A DNA stretch of 64,000 nt from positions 496,001 through 560,000 of the forward strand of contig BGKB01000008.1 of NCBI GenBank assembly GCA_003116975.1, given 5' to 3'. The notes below the pieces were generated by a model. The model was not told where the DNA came from and ran no database searches. It saw only the letters and a list, made by a program, of their open reading frames with translations. The stretch comes from Aurantiochytrium sp. KH105 (lineage: Eukaryota; Sar; Bigyra; Thraustochytrida; Thraustochytriidae). Shown piece after piece: positions 30,082-39,567 of the stretch. Numbering within the stretch: the first letter of the stretch is position 1; every line of letters starts with the position of its first letter. A program made the translations under genes and the position numbers.

Positions 30082-31920
30082 TTACTTCAAATCGAAAGAT
30101 CGCATTGCCGATTTGTACCATCCCTCACTGGCGATAGGATGAAAACTGCCCGTGAGCATTCCTTGGCCTCCTGGGTTCTCTCGCACCCACTCCACCTTTC
30201 GAGGAATTGTAAGAATGCAGCTTCCTATATCATCGGTAAAATCGAGAACTTCTTGGAGTTCAAACGAGTGTCCATTGATGTGGCCCAAGTATCGCATGGG
30301 CTTGTCTCCCAGAGTGTCGCATGCCTCGGGATCATAATCGCTAGAGTCAATGGCTTGCTTTACTTCTGCAGATACCTTTCGACTGTCGCGAAAGGCAACC
30401 TCGAGTCGCAGCAAGCGCGCAAGACCGGTACATTCGCCAACTGGCTTGACGAGGAAATCCCACGATATATCATTTCGATCAAAGCCTGGAACAGCCACCC
30501 GAAATCCTCGTTTGCCATATTTTGCAAGCCGGCTTTCGTATGTTGGACTCCGGCGTGCCACGTCAATGAGATTGAATCCGCGCGAGATCGCACGAATCGC
30601 GCGAGGCAAAGCCCATACAGTTGAACCATCGTATCCTACACAGCAGCAATCGATGTCGAAGCCCATGAGGATCTCAGCTGGACTCTCGTAGAGTCGGAGA
30701 ATGATCTGCACAGCTGGAGTGCGGTATTCCTCATCCAGATCACTGTCATACCGATTGTTCGACGAAAAAGTGATTGCATGCTTTGTTCGCTTCACGCGAA
30801 AGTCGCCAAGCTGATCCGCTATCTCTTTCACTTTAGCGTTGGCTTCTTCCTCGGTTTTGAGTCCATAGATAAAGAGGTCGAGATCGGTGTGACACAAAGT
30901 GGATCTTTCTTCAATTGAATTCGAACCAGGACATCCCTGGTGCCAGTCATTCATTGCGCGTCTATACTCCTGAGAAGTCGCCGGAGCGCACTTGTTGATT
31001 CTACCAGGAGTACGTTGTAGCGCTGCAAGGACGCTGCCTCCTGCAAGAAACACATTTTCCCATGACAAGTTCTCAAAGACTAAATCAGTGACAAATTTGA
31101 AGTTCTCGTCGAAAGCAAAACGCGTTTCCTCAATTGGCATGCCCTCGCCATTTCCTCCGAACGAATCGTGCCCTCCAAAGAGAAGAGTGTAGGGGGATTG
31201 AAGATCAGCGTCTGGTTGGCGTCGAAATTTGTCCACGTTAAGACCACCATTCCCATAGACGTCGATCATCGACCAATACTTGCCATTCGTTTTCGTGCAT
31301 GCAGCTCGGTTCTTGACGAAGAACTGGCGCTGCTCATTCTCCTCCGCGCGGTGTGCGGCATCCTCAGCGGTGAGCCATCGATTGGGCTCTGCGTCAGGGT
31401 CTAGCTTTTGGAGCAAGCTCTTGATCATCAAGAAGTCAGCAGTCTTGATGAGCCTGCGTCTCTCGTTCTTAGAAAGTGGCCCAGGCACTGTGCCATTTTC
31501 GAGAAAGTCAAGGATCCAGCCAAAGGCCTCTGGGTCGCACTTTGGGAATTCTGTGACTGGCTTGAATCGACCGGAGAATGCTGTACACAATGCGGAATCT
31601 GGGTCGCGTCGGAGCGTCTCGACATGCGCCGTGAAGACCACCTCTTCTGCGCCAACTTTAATCGTGACGGTATCTTCTGCCAGAGCGTAGAGCGCCTCCA
31701 TTTGCGCGATTTGGTCATCGAGTTGTTTTCGTTGCTGCACGAGTTTTGCATGCTGCTCTTTGATCTCCTCCGTGGCGTTCCCAAGAGACCGGACGAGCTC
31801 TTGGTTATGCTCCATGGCTAACAAGCTCTGCGCGAGCAGCGCATCAAAGTGCGTCTTCTTTTCGTTGTCCTCAGAAGTCGACGCAGCGTCGGGAGGTGGA
31901 GACAGCTGTCGTCCAGACAT
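30082..31920 (-). CDS. BTB/T1-domain protein with nucleotidyltransferase-like module
   Basis: The 612-residue product begins with a coiled coil (about 40-75), then a KCTD-like BTB/T1 domain (about 84-170; VTIKVGAEEVVFTAHVETL, FGWILDFLENGTVPG). After a linker comes a globular region with FLAGGSVLAALQR (about 291-303) and HTDLDLFIYGL (about 343-353). The Gly-Gly-Ser plus Asp-x-Asp pair is the signature of the polymerase-beta-like nucleotidyltransferase fold, although the spacing is longer than usual; a third acidic candidate is in MGFDIDCCCVGYDG. The C-terminal third is not recognised. BTB/T1 domains oligomerise or bind Cullin-3. A nucleotidyl-transfer function is inference; the module may be a non-catalytic relative. 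The first Met is at 31920. Confidence 0.8.
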   Translation of the reverse strand: MSGRQLSPPPDAASTSEDNEKKTHFDALLAQSLLAMEHNQELVRSLGNATEEIKEQHAKLVQQRKQLDDQIAQMEALYALAEDTVTIKVGAEEVVFTAHVETLRRDPDSALCTAFSGRFKPVTEFPKCDPEAFGWILDFLENGTVPGPLSKNERRRLIKTADFLMIKSLLQKLDPDAEPNRWLTAEDAAHRAEENEQRQFFVKNRAACTKTNGKYWSMIDVYGNGGLNVDKFRRQPDADLQSPYTLLFGGHDSFGGNGEGMPIEETRFAFDENFKFVTDLVFENLSWENVFLAGGSVLAALQRTPGRINKCAPATSQEYRRAMNDWHQGCPGSNSIEERSTLCHTDLDLFIYGLKTEEEANAKVKEIADQLGDFRVKRTKHAITFSSNNRYDSDLDEEYRTPAVQIILRLYESPAEILMGFDIDCCCVGYDGSTVWALPRAIRAISRGFNLIDVARRSPTYESRLAKYGKRGFRVAVPGFDRNDISWDFLVKPVGECTGLARLLRLEVAFRDSRKVSAEVKQAIDSSDYDPEACDTLGDKPMRYLGHINGHSFELQEVLDFTDDIGSCILTIPRKVEWVRENPGGQGMLTGSFHPIASEGWYKSAMRSFDLK

Positions 31921-32267
31921 TGCGACGCGATAGGGCTTTCGCTCGTCAGCCGTCTAACTTGTCGTCCCGGGACGCCTCGCCCCTCCCTGACGAGCGGTTC
32001 GTAGAGCTGCAATCAAATCGAGAATCACACAATCTTTTGCTGTGAAACCGTCTCGAAACCACATTTTGAATGTAACGGTGTAACAGTGTCCAGGGCAACA
32101 AAGCTCGGTTGATACAAGCGTGCAAGAGCAAACCACTTTATGGGACTGCCGCAACGATGTACGAAGTCATATTTTCGCTAATGCAAATGCGAATCGAATG
32201 CTTTGTAAGGTAGTCAAACTTGTGGTTGACTATTCACTTTCTCTTTCCAGTGAGGAGACTAACTTGG
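31921..32267. other. Intergenic between two minus-strand genes
   Basis: Holds the upstream region of the BTB gene and the 3' region of the metallo-beta-lactamase-fold gene. No gene, RNA or repeat is seen. Confidence 0.55.
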
Positions 32268-33464
32268 CTAAAGTTCGATGTTGTGGAGTTCGATCTTGAG
32301 ACCGTCGTGGGGAATTTGGACGTCAATTCCCTTCGTTTCCTTGAGTTTGGCCAGCATTGCGTTGTCGCGGTCATGCTCAAAGTTGTGCGAGACGCCTATG
32401 AGAAAGGATTTTGCGGGGCGGAGCTCTTCGATGATTTCGAGACTCTGCTCGAGGCTGAGGTGAGTTGGGTACTTGCGTTTCTTGTGGAGGGTGTCGATCA
32501 CAAGGTATTCGATATCCCACTTGCGAAGTTGATCCATAATCTTGGGTGGAATCTCAGAAACGTCACTAAGGTAAACAAACTTGCGATTTGATTTCCCAAA
32601 GGCAAATCCAAGCGAAAGGTAGTTGGCGCCGTGATAAACAGGGAGCGGCGTAATATCTAGGCCAGCGACGGAAAACGGGCTGAGTGCGTCGTCAAGAGAC
32701 GGTGTTGACATGACCTTGTACTTTAGCGTGGCAATGAACGTCTTGACTTCATCTTGCATTGCATCGACCTTGCTCGGATCCTGGTCGGCAAGGTGCGCAA
32801 GTGGACCTATAAAGTCGGGTGCAGGGTCGCGCACTAAATAGGGAAAGGCACGCTTGATCATATTGTACGTGTGAAGCGAAGTATACACCTCGACCGGGTT
32901 TCCGGGCTTGGCGACGAGGCGTAGATCATCTAGACCGAAGACGGCGTCAGCATGGTCGTGGGTGATGACGACAGCGTCAAGTCTAGGGATGCCGTGCCGA
33001 GGGTACCATGTGAGGGCGGTTTCGCGAAAGGTCTTGCCGCAATCTATCTGTACAAAGTGTCTTTGCGCGCCTACTCTATCGTGCTGAGGTTCGTCATCGG
33101 TTTTGGTGCTCGTAGAATGAGCGTCGAAGCAAATGAGCATGGACGGGTTTCCGCGCACGTTCTTGTTGACCTCGGGAGGACCGTCTCGCAGCGCCTTTTG
33201 ACAGGTCTCGCAGCCCCCGACCTCGTTGAAACTCGGCTGCAAGCCCAAGACGCAGTTTAGGTGCGGGTTGACGGAGCTCGTGCCCGTACCCATAAACACC
33301 ACACAGGGTGGGGCGCCGGTTTCTCCGGCGCGTTTGTCCTCTCGCATCTGCATTTGCGCCCGAGCGGCATTCTCGTCGCCGCGAAAGCCTGCTACAGCCG
33401 CGAGTCCGAGCGCCGCGCCGGCCCCCAGGCACCTCGCCAGTCGCGTGGCGTGCGAAGCTGCCAT
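32268..33464 (-). CDS. Metallo-beta-lactamase-fold hydrolase (PhnP-like)
   Basis: The 398-residue protein has the MBL fold. The metal-binding motif is THDHADAVFGLDDLR, the HxHxDA(x)nGLDDLR form typical of PhnP-like and fungal C777.06c-type hydrolases rather than HxHxDH. Further ligand-bearing segments include LPVYHG, YLSDVSEIP and IGVSHNFEHDRD. CVVFMGTGTSS near residue 54 is the family's first strand and turn. The N-terminus (MAASHATRLARCLGAGAALG, then LAAVAGFRG) could be a mitochondrial presequence or signal anchor. PhnP hydrolyses cyclic phosphodiesters, so a phosphodiesterase activity is possible; the eukaryotic family is largely uncharacterised. It is divergent from ALKBH6. Confidence 0.9.
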   Translation of the reverse strand: MAASHATRLARCLGAGAALGLAAVAGFRGDENAARAQMQMREDKRAGETGAPPCVVFMGTGTSSVNPHLNCVLGLQPSFNEVGGCETCQKALRDGPPEVNKNVRGNPSMLICFDAHSTSTKTDDEPQHDRVGAQRHFVQIDCGKTFRETALTWYPRHGIPRLDAVVITHDHADAVFGLDDLRLVAKPGNPVEVYTSLHTYNMIKRAFPYLVRDPAPDFIGPLAHLADQDPSKVDAMQDEVKTFIATLKYKVMSTPSLDDALSPFSVAGLDITPLPVYHGANYLSLGFAFGKSNRKFVYLSDVSEIPPKIMDQLRKWDIEYLVIDTLHKKRKYPTHLSLEQSLEIIEELRPAKSFLIGVSHNFEHDRDNAMLAKLKETKGIDVQIPHDGLKIELHNIEL

Positions 33465-33961
33465 CCTTCTTCAACTTCGACACTTGCACCCTTTGAGAGG
33501 TTTTGCCGAGTTTTGCTCAGCTGCTTACTTACTACCTTTCACCGCTTGTCATGGGCTGGTATCACAAATACCGGCGCGTCGCACGCGCACAAGGGTGGGA
33601 GGGGGAGGGAGGATAACACACCAGGACATTGACAAGATCTCACTTGGGCGAGACGAACCCCAATGTTCTTCATCAGCATCAGCTAGCCAAATCATCATTG
33701 AGGTCGTCGATCTTGGTGCATTCGATGGCGCAGCGTTGTTGCAGATGATGTTTTGGCGTTCTTCGATTTGTACATTATCACATCAACGTGAACTAGATTT
33801 TCTTGCGACTGCGCATCTGCAAACAGATGGATCGCGGGTCGAGATGCGACACAAGTAGCATAGAGTTCATGCTCGCGCACATTCAATTGCTCGATCTAGG
33901 GACATCCCAACTCGTGCAAAACCATTTCTCTCTTTTTTTGGAGCACATTTTTGCGTGCACG
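33465..33961. promoter_or_regulatory. Divergent promoter region, MBL-fold hydrolase and ALKBH6
   Basis: About 500 bp with no gene. AT-rich stretches (33680-33800) lie nearer ALKBH6. No convincing TATA element or repeat is seen. Confidence 0.5.
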
Positions 33962-35103
33962 ATGGACTTTGCGGCGCTGCTGCGGCAGGCGCGCGAGGAG
34001 GCCGCAAAGGGGCAGACTCGCGGCAACAAGGATCGGGCAGCTGCTTGTGCACCAGCGCTGGCCAGCCTCCGCAACGCCGAAGAGGGCCGTCTTTTGGGAT
34101 GCCGTGTAGTAGAGCTCCTGCCAGGGACGTGCTGGTACTGCGCAGACTTTGTCAGCGCCGAGGAGGCCGACGCGCTCGAGGTCGAGGTCCGCAAGCAACC
34201 ATGGGAACAGCTAAGCGGGCGCAAGCTGCAAAATTGGGGCGGCGTCCCGCATCCAAGGTACGAGACGGTCTTCTTGAAGGAGAGGGGAAAAAGTTAGGGA
34301 TTGAAAATGAGATTTAGATCTTGTCTGGGCTAACGTCTCTGTTCACAGCGGCACGATTTTGGAGCCCATGCCCACCTTTGTGGATGCACTTGCGACACGT
34401 CTGCACGCAAGTGGGGTCTTTGCAGACGAAAAACCAAACCAAGCGCTCGTCAACCTTTACAGTGCAGACGAAGGCAGTACGTGATTATTGAAGAAACTTT
34501 TCACGAGAAAAGGAGCCAGGCAACAAGAAAGCTAACGTTTCGCTCCCTACAATTGACACTGCACGCTGCGCCACATGTATCTCTGTGTTTGCCATTTCGG
34601 TAAAAATCGATGGCTGGCTGATTGATCGATCGACTGGCTTTTCGACTGGCGGGCGGTTGGCGCGAAATTCACCTTGAAAAGTCGCACCACATCAAGACGG
34701 TCCTACGTTTAAGCCACGGGCTGCCATTCTTAGTTTAAGCCAAAGACCAGCAGTTTTGGCTTTTCGGGATCCCAAAGAAACATCGGCTGCGAAAGCCTTG
34801 GCGCGCGTGATGGAACCACGCAGCCTCGTCGTCTTTGCAGGACAAGCCTATCTTGAATGGGAACACTGGGTTCCAGCTGCACAAGAGCAGTCTATAGAGG
34901 GTGCTCTCAACGCGTCGCTTCTCTCGGTCGCTGGCGCGCAGGACGGCGTCACCATTAAAAAATCAGAGCGCATCTCGTTGACGATGCGCTGCGTCGCAAA
35001 TGTAAAGACGAGCGTGGACGAAGACGATTTGGCGCTGGACCCAGAAATGCGGCGCGAGGTGGCGCGTCGACACGAATGGTGGCGACGCGCCATTTCGCAG
35101 TGA
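33962..35103 (+). CDS. ALKBH6: ALKBH6-type 2-oxoglutarate/Fe(II) dioxygenase, three exons
   Basis: Three exons (33962-34257, 34349-34476, 34682-35103) give 846 nt, 281 residues plus stop. Introns are GT-AG: GTACGAG...TTCACAG (91 nt) and GTACGTG...TTGAAAAG (205 nt). The protein matches ALKBH6: LSGRKLQNWGGVPHP, LVNLYSADEG, then PHQDGP holding the iron-binding His145-x-Asp147, a distal His near 203 (EWEHWV), and RISLTMR carrying the 2-oxoglutarate-binding arginines (about 238 and 244). EPRSLVVFAGQAY aligns with human EPRSLLVLRGPAY. ALKBH6 has been linked to alkylation-damage tolerance, with substrates debated. The splice junctions were chosen because frame, GT-AG ends and homology agree; the second acceptor has a poor pyrimidine tract. 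The stop lies 26 bp from the convergent DHHC gene's stop. Confidence 0.9.
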
Positions 35104-35129
35104 ATAGTATTATAACAGTCATGTATTGG

Positions 35130-35873
35130 TCAGAGGTCTCCAAAATTGCGAAAGTGCGCAATCGATAGAAAGACAATGCCCACCACATAGACGATGAGCA
35201 AACCGAGAAGCGCAATAAAGGTGTTGAACATCCGAATAGTGTACTTGCCGATGCACTTGCCTGTCCAGGGGCAGTGGTGGTCGAGATCTTGGATGCATAC
35301 CCCGCAGGCGAGACAATGAATCGTCCCCGGGGGACGCAGCACCTGGCAAATATTGCACGGCAGGTCCGCAGAGCCCTCTTCATTGGCGGCTGCGAGACCA
35401 TCGACCTGACGCGGCACAATGCCTGGGTCGCTGCAGCTCGTGACCAAGAAGGCAGCCAGTACAAGCGCTGCAATCAATATGCCCACGACGCCAGCCGCGG
35501 GGTGCAGTGGGAAGGCTACAAAGGTAAGCCAGATTCCCGTGCACGAGGAGATGAGCAGGACGGTGACGACTGCGCACGCCCAGTCGGGTCCGAGCAGCAT
35601 GGTCTTTGGAAACCTGCCTTTGCGCTGGCCGACGCCAATCTCGCCGTACAGCAGCGTACATTTTCCTGCTTGCAGCGGCTGCGCGCACGTGCAACAGACG
35701 GCGCAACAGCAGCAGCGCTTGTCGCGCAGTCGGAGTTGGAGGCGCGGGGTCCGCCGTCTCGCGACGGCGGCTCCTCCTTCCTCGATGCTCATCTCGCGGC
35801 GGCGGTCCACGTGGCCCTCGCTCGGGACGAGCGTCGCGTTCCCCGCGTCGTGCACGGCCGCGGCGCCCAGCAT
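35130..35873 (-). CDS. DHHC protein S-acyltransferase, short C-terminus
   Basis: The 247-residue membrane enzyme carries the zinc-binding cysteine-rich domain CNICQVLRPPGTIHCLACG ... DHHCPWTGKCIG, whose DHHC cysteine forms the palmitoyl-enzyme intermediate for S-acylation. Hydrophobic segments: WACAVVTVLLISSCTGIWLT (about 98-120), a second at about 128-148 before the DHHC domain, and FNTFIALLGLLIVYVVGIVF after it. The protein stops right after this third segment (FRNFGDL), so the fourth transmembrane helix and the TTxE and PaCCT regions of typical DHHC enzymes are missing. A cysteine-rich stretch (CCCCAVCCTC) precedes the first helix. Either the enzyme is short or a downstream exon overlaps ALKBH6 on the other strand; I could not find one. 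Confidence 0.88.
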   Translation of the reverse strand: MLGAAAVHDAGNATLVPSEGHVDRRREMSIEEGGAAVARRRTPRLQLRLRDKRCCCCAVCCTCAQPLQAGKCTLLYGEIGVGQRKGRFPKTMLLGPDWACAVVTVLLISSCTGIWLTFVAFPLHPAAGVVGILIAALVLAAFLVTSCSDPGIVPRQVDGLAAANEEGSADLPCNICQVLRPPGTIHCLACGVCIQDLDHHCPWTGKCIGKYTIRMFNTFIALLGLLIVYVVGIVFLSIAHFRNFGDL

Positions 35874-37174
35874 GCCGCCCGCGTCGATCAGGTTCTGGGC
35901 GTCGCCTCGCGGTCTGTACTCCTCGCGCGACTCTCCTCAGGCTCTTGCTGCTTCACAACGTTCCTGAGAACGAGAACGACGAGAACGAGAACAACGACAA
36001 GGAGGACAGACTGGATCTGATCATTCGCGACAATAAACAGCTTGCTCGTTCCGTTTGGTTCTGATCGGGCCTCCCCATCGAGGAGGGTTTTCTATTTCGA
36101 GACCCCGTATCGTCAGGTGGGTTGCGGACGGCCAGAGGCTGCAGCATGCTGGCGGCAGGTAAGAGGCGGGTAAGAGATAGCAGATAGCGATGGCCCCGAC
36201 GTGGCTTGGAGCCGTCTGTGCGTTGCCGCGCACGTCGGCGCGCGTGGCGACGGCAGCTTCACTGGACGGGAGAGGGGTGCGCGAGACTCCCTAAAGTTGC
36301 ATATTTCTGCGTTTCCGCGCGTTGCCTTTGTGAGCAACTGCATCCCCAGCAGCCGTTTGTATTGGTCATCGTCGCTTCGACCTCCTTTCCACGCTTCGCT
36401 ATCGTTGTCGTCGCGAAAGCAAGCAAGTGCTTCACCTCTGCGGAGAAGACTATCTACGTGCTCGTGCTCGTGCCCTTACCCGCGCGCATTCCACCTCAGC
36501 AGGCGACACTACGGGTTGAGCCAGGCCCAGAACGTTGAGCACCTTTTTTCCCGTCGATGACTACCACGGGAGGAGCAAGCGAAGCTTGCAATGAACAGGC
36601 GCTACCTGAACGAGAGAGGCATTGAGATGAATACATCTTCGACGCAGTTCGCTCACGCGCAATGTACCGGGGTAAAAGGAATAGATTTGAGGGGGCGCTG
36701 AGGTCCTGGTCTTCAAGACTCTTGCTGATGCAGATGAAGTCCTCAAGCTTCTCAATGTGAAGAGCACAATGTCTCAAGGTCGTGCACGGAAAGCAAAGCC
36801 TGGCAGAGGCTTCTTTACTTTTCTATCGTCCTTAAACGATGTTTCCTCTAAAGGCTGTGCACCTCNGGTGTACTTGGTCGTTTTTTTCATGCTGTGCCTC
36901 GCTGTGCGCCCATTTTTTCCTACCCCCCTCCTCTCCATGCTACCCCCCCCGGCAAGCGCACTGGGTCTGTTAAATTTCGCCGCCTCGAAGCCGCGTGGAA
37001 AACCTTCCAACGAGAAAAAAAATAAAAATAAAAATGACAAGTATTGTCGCGAATTTTGCGCGTCAGAGGACAGACTCGGAACACAGCGACGAGGACGAGG
37101 ACGAGGACGAGGACAGAGACGAAGACCACGACCAAGACCAAGACTGAGACCGCTGGCGCGGCGACGACGCCGCG
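35874..37174. promoter_or_regulatory. Divergent intergenic region, no clear gene
   Basis: About 1.3 kb between the DHHC (-) and WD40 (+) starts. It holds modest open frames without recognisable protein character, a single N at 36866, a C-rich patch (36920-36950) and GAGGAC-type repeats at 37080-37140 just before the WD40 start. A possible donor (GGCAG/GTAAGA near 36155) has no evident partner. Confidence 0.5.
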
Positions 37175-38630
37175 ATGGCAACGGACGCAAGCGGCGCGAC
37201 GACGGGGCCGCTCCCGGCGCAGACACGGGAGTATCGGGGCCACGAAGCGCGCATGTTTTGGTGCGATCTCCGTGAGTTAGTTAAGGTTGTTGATGGCGGC
37301 GCCGACAACGACCTGGACGCGGAGCCCGGCGTGGCCTGGCGTGGGGAACTGCCGCGCGATGGGTTTGGGGTGTCTGCGGCGGGAGACTGACGTTGGATGC
37401 GTGGCGCTAACTTTCTACTTCTTGCTGTTCTTGCCTTGTTTGTTTCACGATCGGATAGTTGAGAGTGACGACGTCGAGAACGAGTCGCTCGTGGCGACGG
37501 CCTGTGAGGACGGCACGATTGGAGTATGGAGAGATGGCGAAGATCGTGCGCGGCGAACACACATGTTCTTCAAAGCACACGACGATGAAAGTCTCCGTGT
37601 GCTCTGGGACAATGGACAAGCCGCAGCAGCAGGCAAACGCATCATGTACTCTGGTGGGGCCAGAGGCGGTGTCAAGACTTGGGTCGTTGACATGGATGCG
37701 CAGCAAGAAAAGGTCGTTTTACTACACGAGACACATTGCGTGGACTCGTCGCGAAGTGAGCAGAATGATGGGCAAGTCTATGGTTTATTGCAATTCGAAC
37801 AGCGCGAGGAGCTCGCTGTGGCGCACGATGACCGAATCACCGTGCTGCACAAGAATGGCCTTCAAGAACTGCTTTCATGGCGCTATGGGAGTCGCGGATC
37901 TGTGACGGCGGGAGGCAGCCGAAATCCACACAACATGGCCTACGTCTTTGACTCAACCGTTCACGAAACATGTGTCTTTGCAGGGCTTTCTGACGGCTCG
38001 GTTCGCGGCCGTGATTTGCGTTCTCCCTTGTATGACACGCTATGTATTGATGATGCTCACGACTCGCATGTCACGTGTTGTGCGGTGTCAGGATCTGGGA
38101 CCTACATTCTCAGTGGCAGTGGGGGAGGTGGCACTGCTCTCTATGACCGGCGCGCCACAGAGAATGGACCTTTGTGGCGCAAGTTGCCGAGTGACGGCGA
38201 GACACCGCGACCCATCTACGGTGGTACCTTTTGGCCGCAGCGTGATGACCTCATGATGACGTGGTCGAGTAGCGGGGATTTGTGTTTCATGGACGCGAAG
38301 GGCCGTTCGCGACTCTTTTCACCTCACTTCAAGACACGGACACAGCGGGGTCAAAAGTACCCGATCTTTTCTCTGTCCATGTCTGCGCAATGGAGTCGAC
38401 TCGTGTTGTGCGGAGGAACAACCCCTTCGGAACCGCCTGTGGCCGCCCCTCGGAGTGCAGGTAGGAAACGGTCTCGATCTGTGTCCAGCTCTGGCTTGCG
38501 GCGCGCTCCAACTCTTGCTGAGGGTGCTCTTCCCGTGCGCGCCGACCCTCTGGATCATTCCGTGCCGTGGCTTTCTATGAGACTTGAAGCGACGTCAGTC
38601 ACGGAGTTCATTGATTCTGGCGCCCAATGA
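37175..38630 (+). CDS. WD40-repeat protein, two exons
   Basis: Exons 37175-37271 and 37459-38630 give 1269 nt, 422 residues plus stop. The intron (187 nt) starts CC/GTGAGT and ends GGATAG after a pyrimidine-rich stretch. Joining restores a canonical first repeat: GHEARMFWCDL, then ESLVATACEDGTIGVWR. Later repeats include GKRIMYSGGARGGVKTWVVD, VFAGLSDGSVRGRDLRSP and TYILSGSGGGGTALYDRR, so a beta-propeller of about 6-7 blades is expected. WD40 propellers are interaction platforms; I cannot assign this one to a complex. The last 15 codons and the stop lie inside the first copy of the tandem array at 38586, which continues as its 3' flank. A larger N-terminus from upstream exons is possible but unsupported. 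Confidence 0.8.
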
Positions 38631-39567
38631 AGAAAGTAGAAGTTGTGTATTGTATGGCTAAGAAAAAGGCAGTTTTATCGTGCATTGCTGTTGCTCCTCT
38701 TGCAAGAAGCACCAGCGTGTGAGGGAAGACAAGGAAAAAATGGAGGGAAGAGCGAAGCGACGTCAGTCACGGAGTTTATTGATTCTGGCGCCCAATGAAG
38801 AAAACAGAACTTGTGTATTGTATGGAAACAGAACTTGTGTATTGTATGGCTAAGAAAAGGGCAGTTTCATCGTGCATTGCTGTTGCTCCTCTTACAAGAA
38901 GAACTAGCGTGTGAGGAAAGAAAGGGGAAAATGGAGGGAAGAGCGGAGTTTATTGATTCTGGCGCCCACCATGGTCAATGAAGAAAGCAGAACTTGTGTA
39001 TTGTATGGCTGAGAAAAAGGCAGTTTTATCGTGCATTGCTGTTGCTCAGGGTGTGAGGAAACACAGGAAAAACGGAGGGAAGAGCGAAGCGACGTCAGTC
39101 ACGGAGTTCATTGATTCTGGCGCCCAATGAAGAAAGCAGAACTTGTGTATTGTATGGCTGATAAAAAGGCAGTTTCATCGTGCGTTGCTGATGCTCCTCG
39201 TGCAAGAAGCACCAGCGTGTGAGGAAACACAGGAAAAACGGAGGGAAGAGCGAAGCGACGTCAGTCACGGAGTTCATTGATTCTGGCGCCCAATGAAGAA
39301 AGCAGAACTTGTGTATTGTATGGCTGAGAAAAAGGCAGTTTTATCGTGCATTGCTGTTGCTCAGGGTGTGAGGAAACACAGGAAAAACGGAGGGAAGAAC
39401 GAAGCGACATCAGTCACGGAGTTCATTGATTCTGGCGCCCAATGAAGAAAGTAGAAGTTGTGTATTGTATGGCTGAGAAAAAGGCAGTTTTATCGTGCAT
39501 TGCTGTTGCTCCTCTTGCAAGAAGCACCAGCGTGTGAGGGAAGACAGGAAAAAATGGAGGGAAGAGC
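38586..39567. repeat. Six-copy tandem array of about 150-190 bp units
   Basis: Copies start at 38586, 38754, 38944, 39086, 39252 and 39401. Each unit begins with GAAGCGACGTCAGTCACGGA (copy 3 lacks the first bases), continues through CATTGATTCTGGCGCCCAATGA and a TTGTGTATTGTATGGCT segment, and ends in GGAGGGAAGAGC. Copy 1 contains the WD40 gene's last 15 codons and 3' flank. Copies 3 and 5 share a roughly 17-bp deletion (GCTCAGGGTGTGAGG); copies 1 and 6 share variants (GTAGAAGTTG, GAGGGAAGACA), so the outer units are closest to each other. Copy 2 has an internal 24-bp duplication. There are no spacers, so it is not CRISPR. Confidence 0.97.

Noticed and set aside
35874-37174. Several 90-150-codon frames on both strands
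   Set aside because: No protein-like composition, one crosses an ambiguous base, and none matches a family.
38586-39567. CRISPR-like or satellite interpretation of the array
   Set aside because: Units are 140-190 bp, contiguous, with no unique spacers, and the first unit is part of a gene; local tandem duplication explains it.
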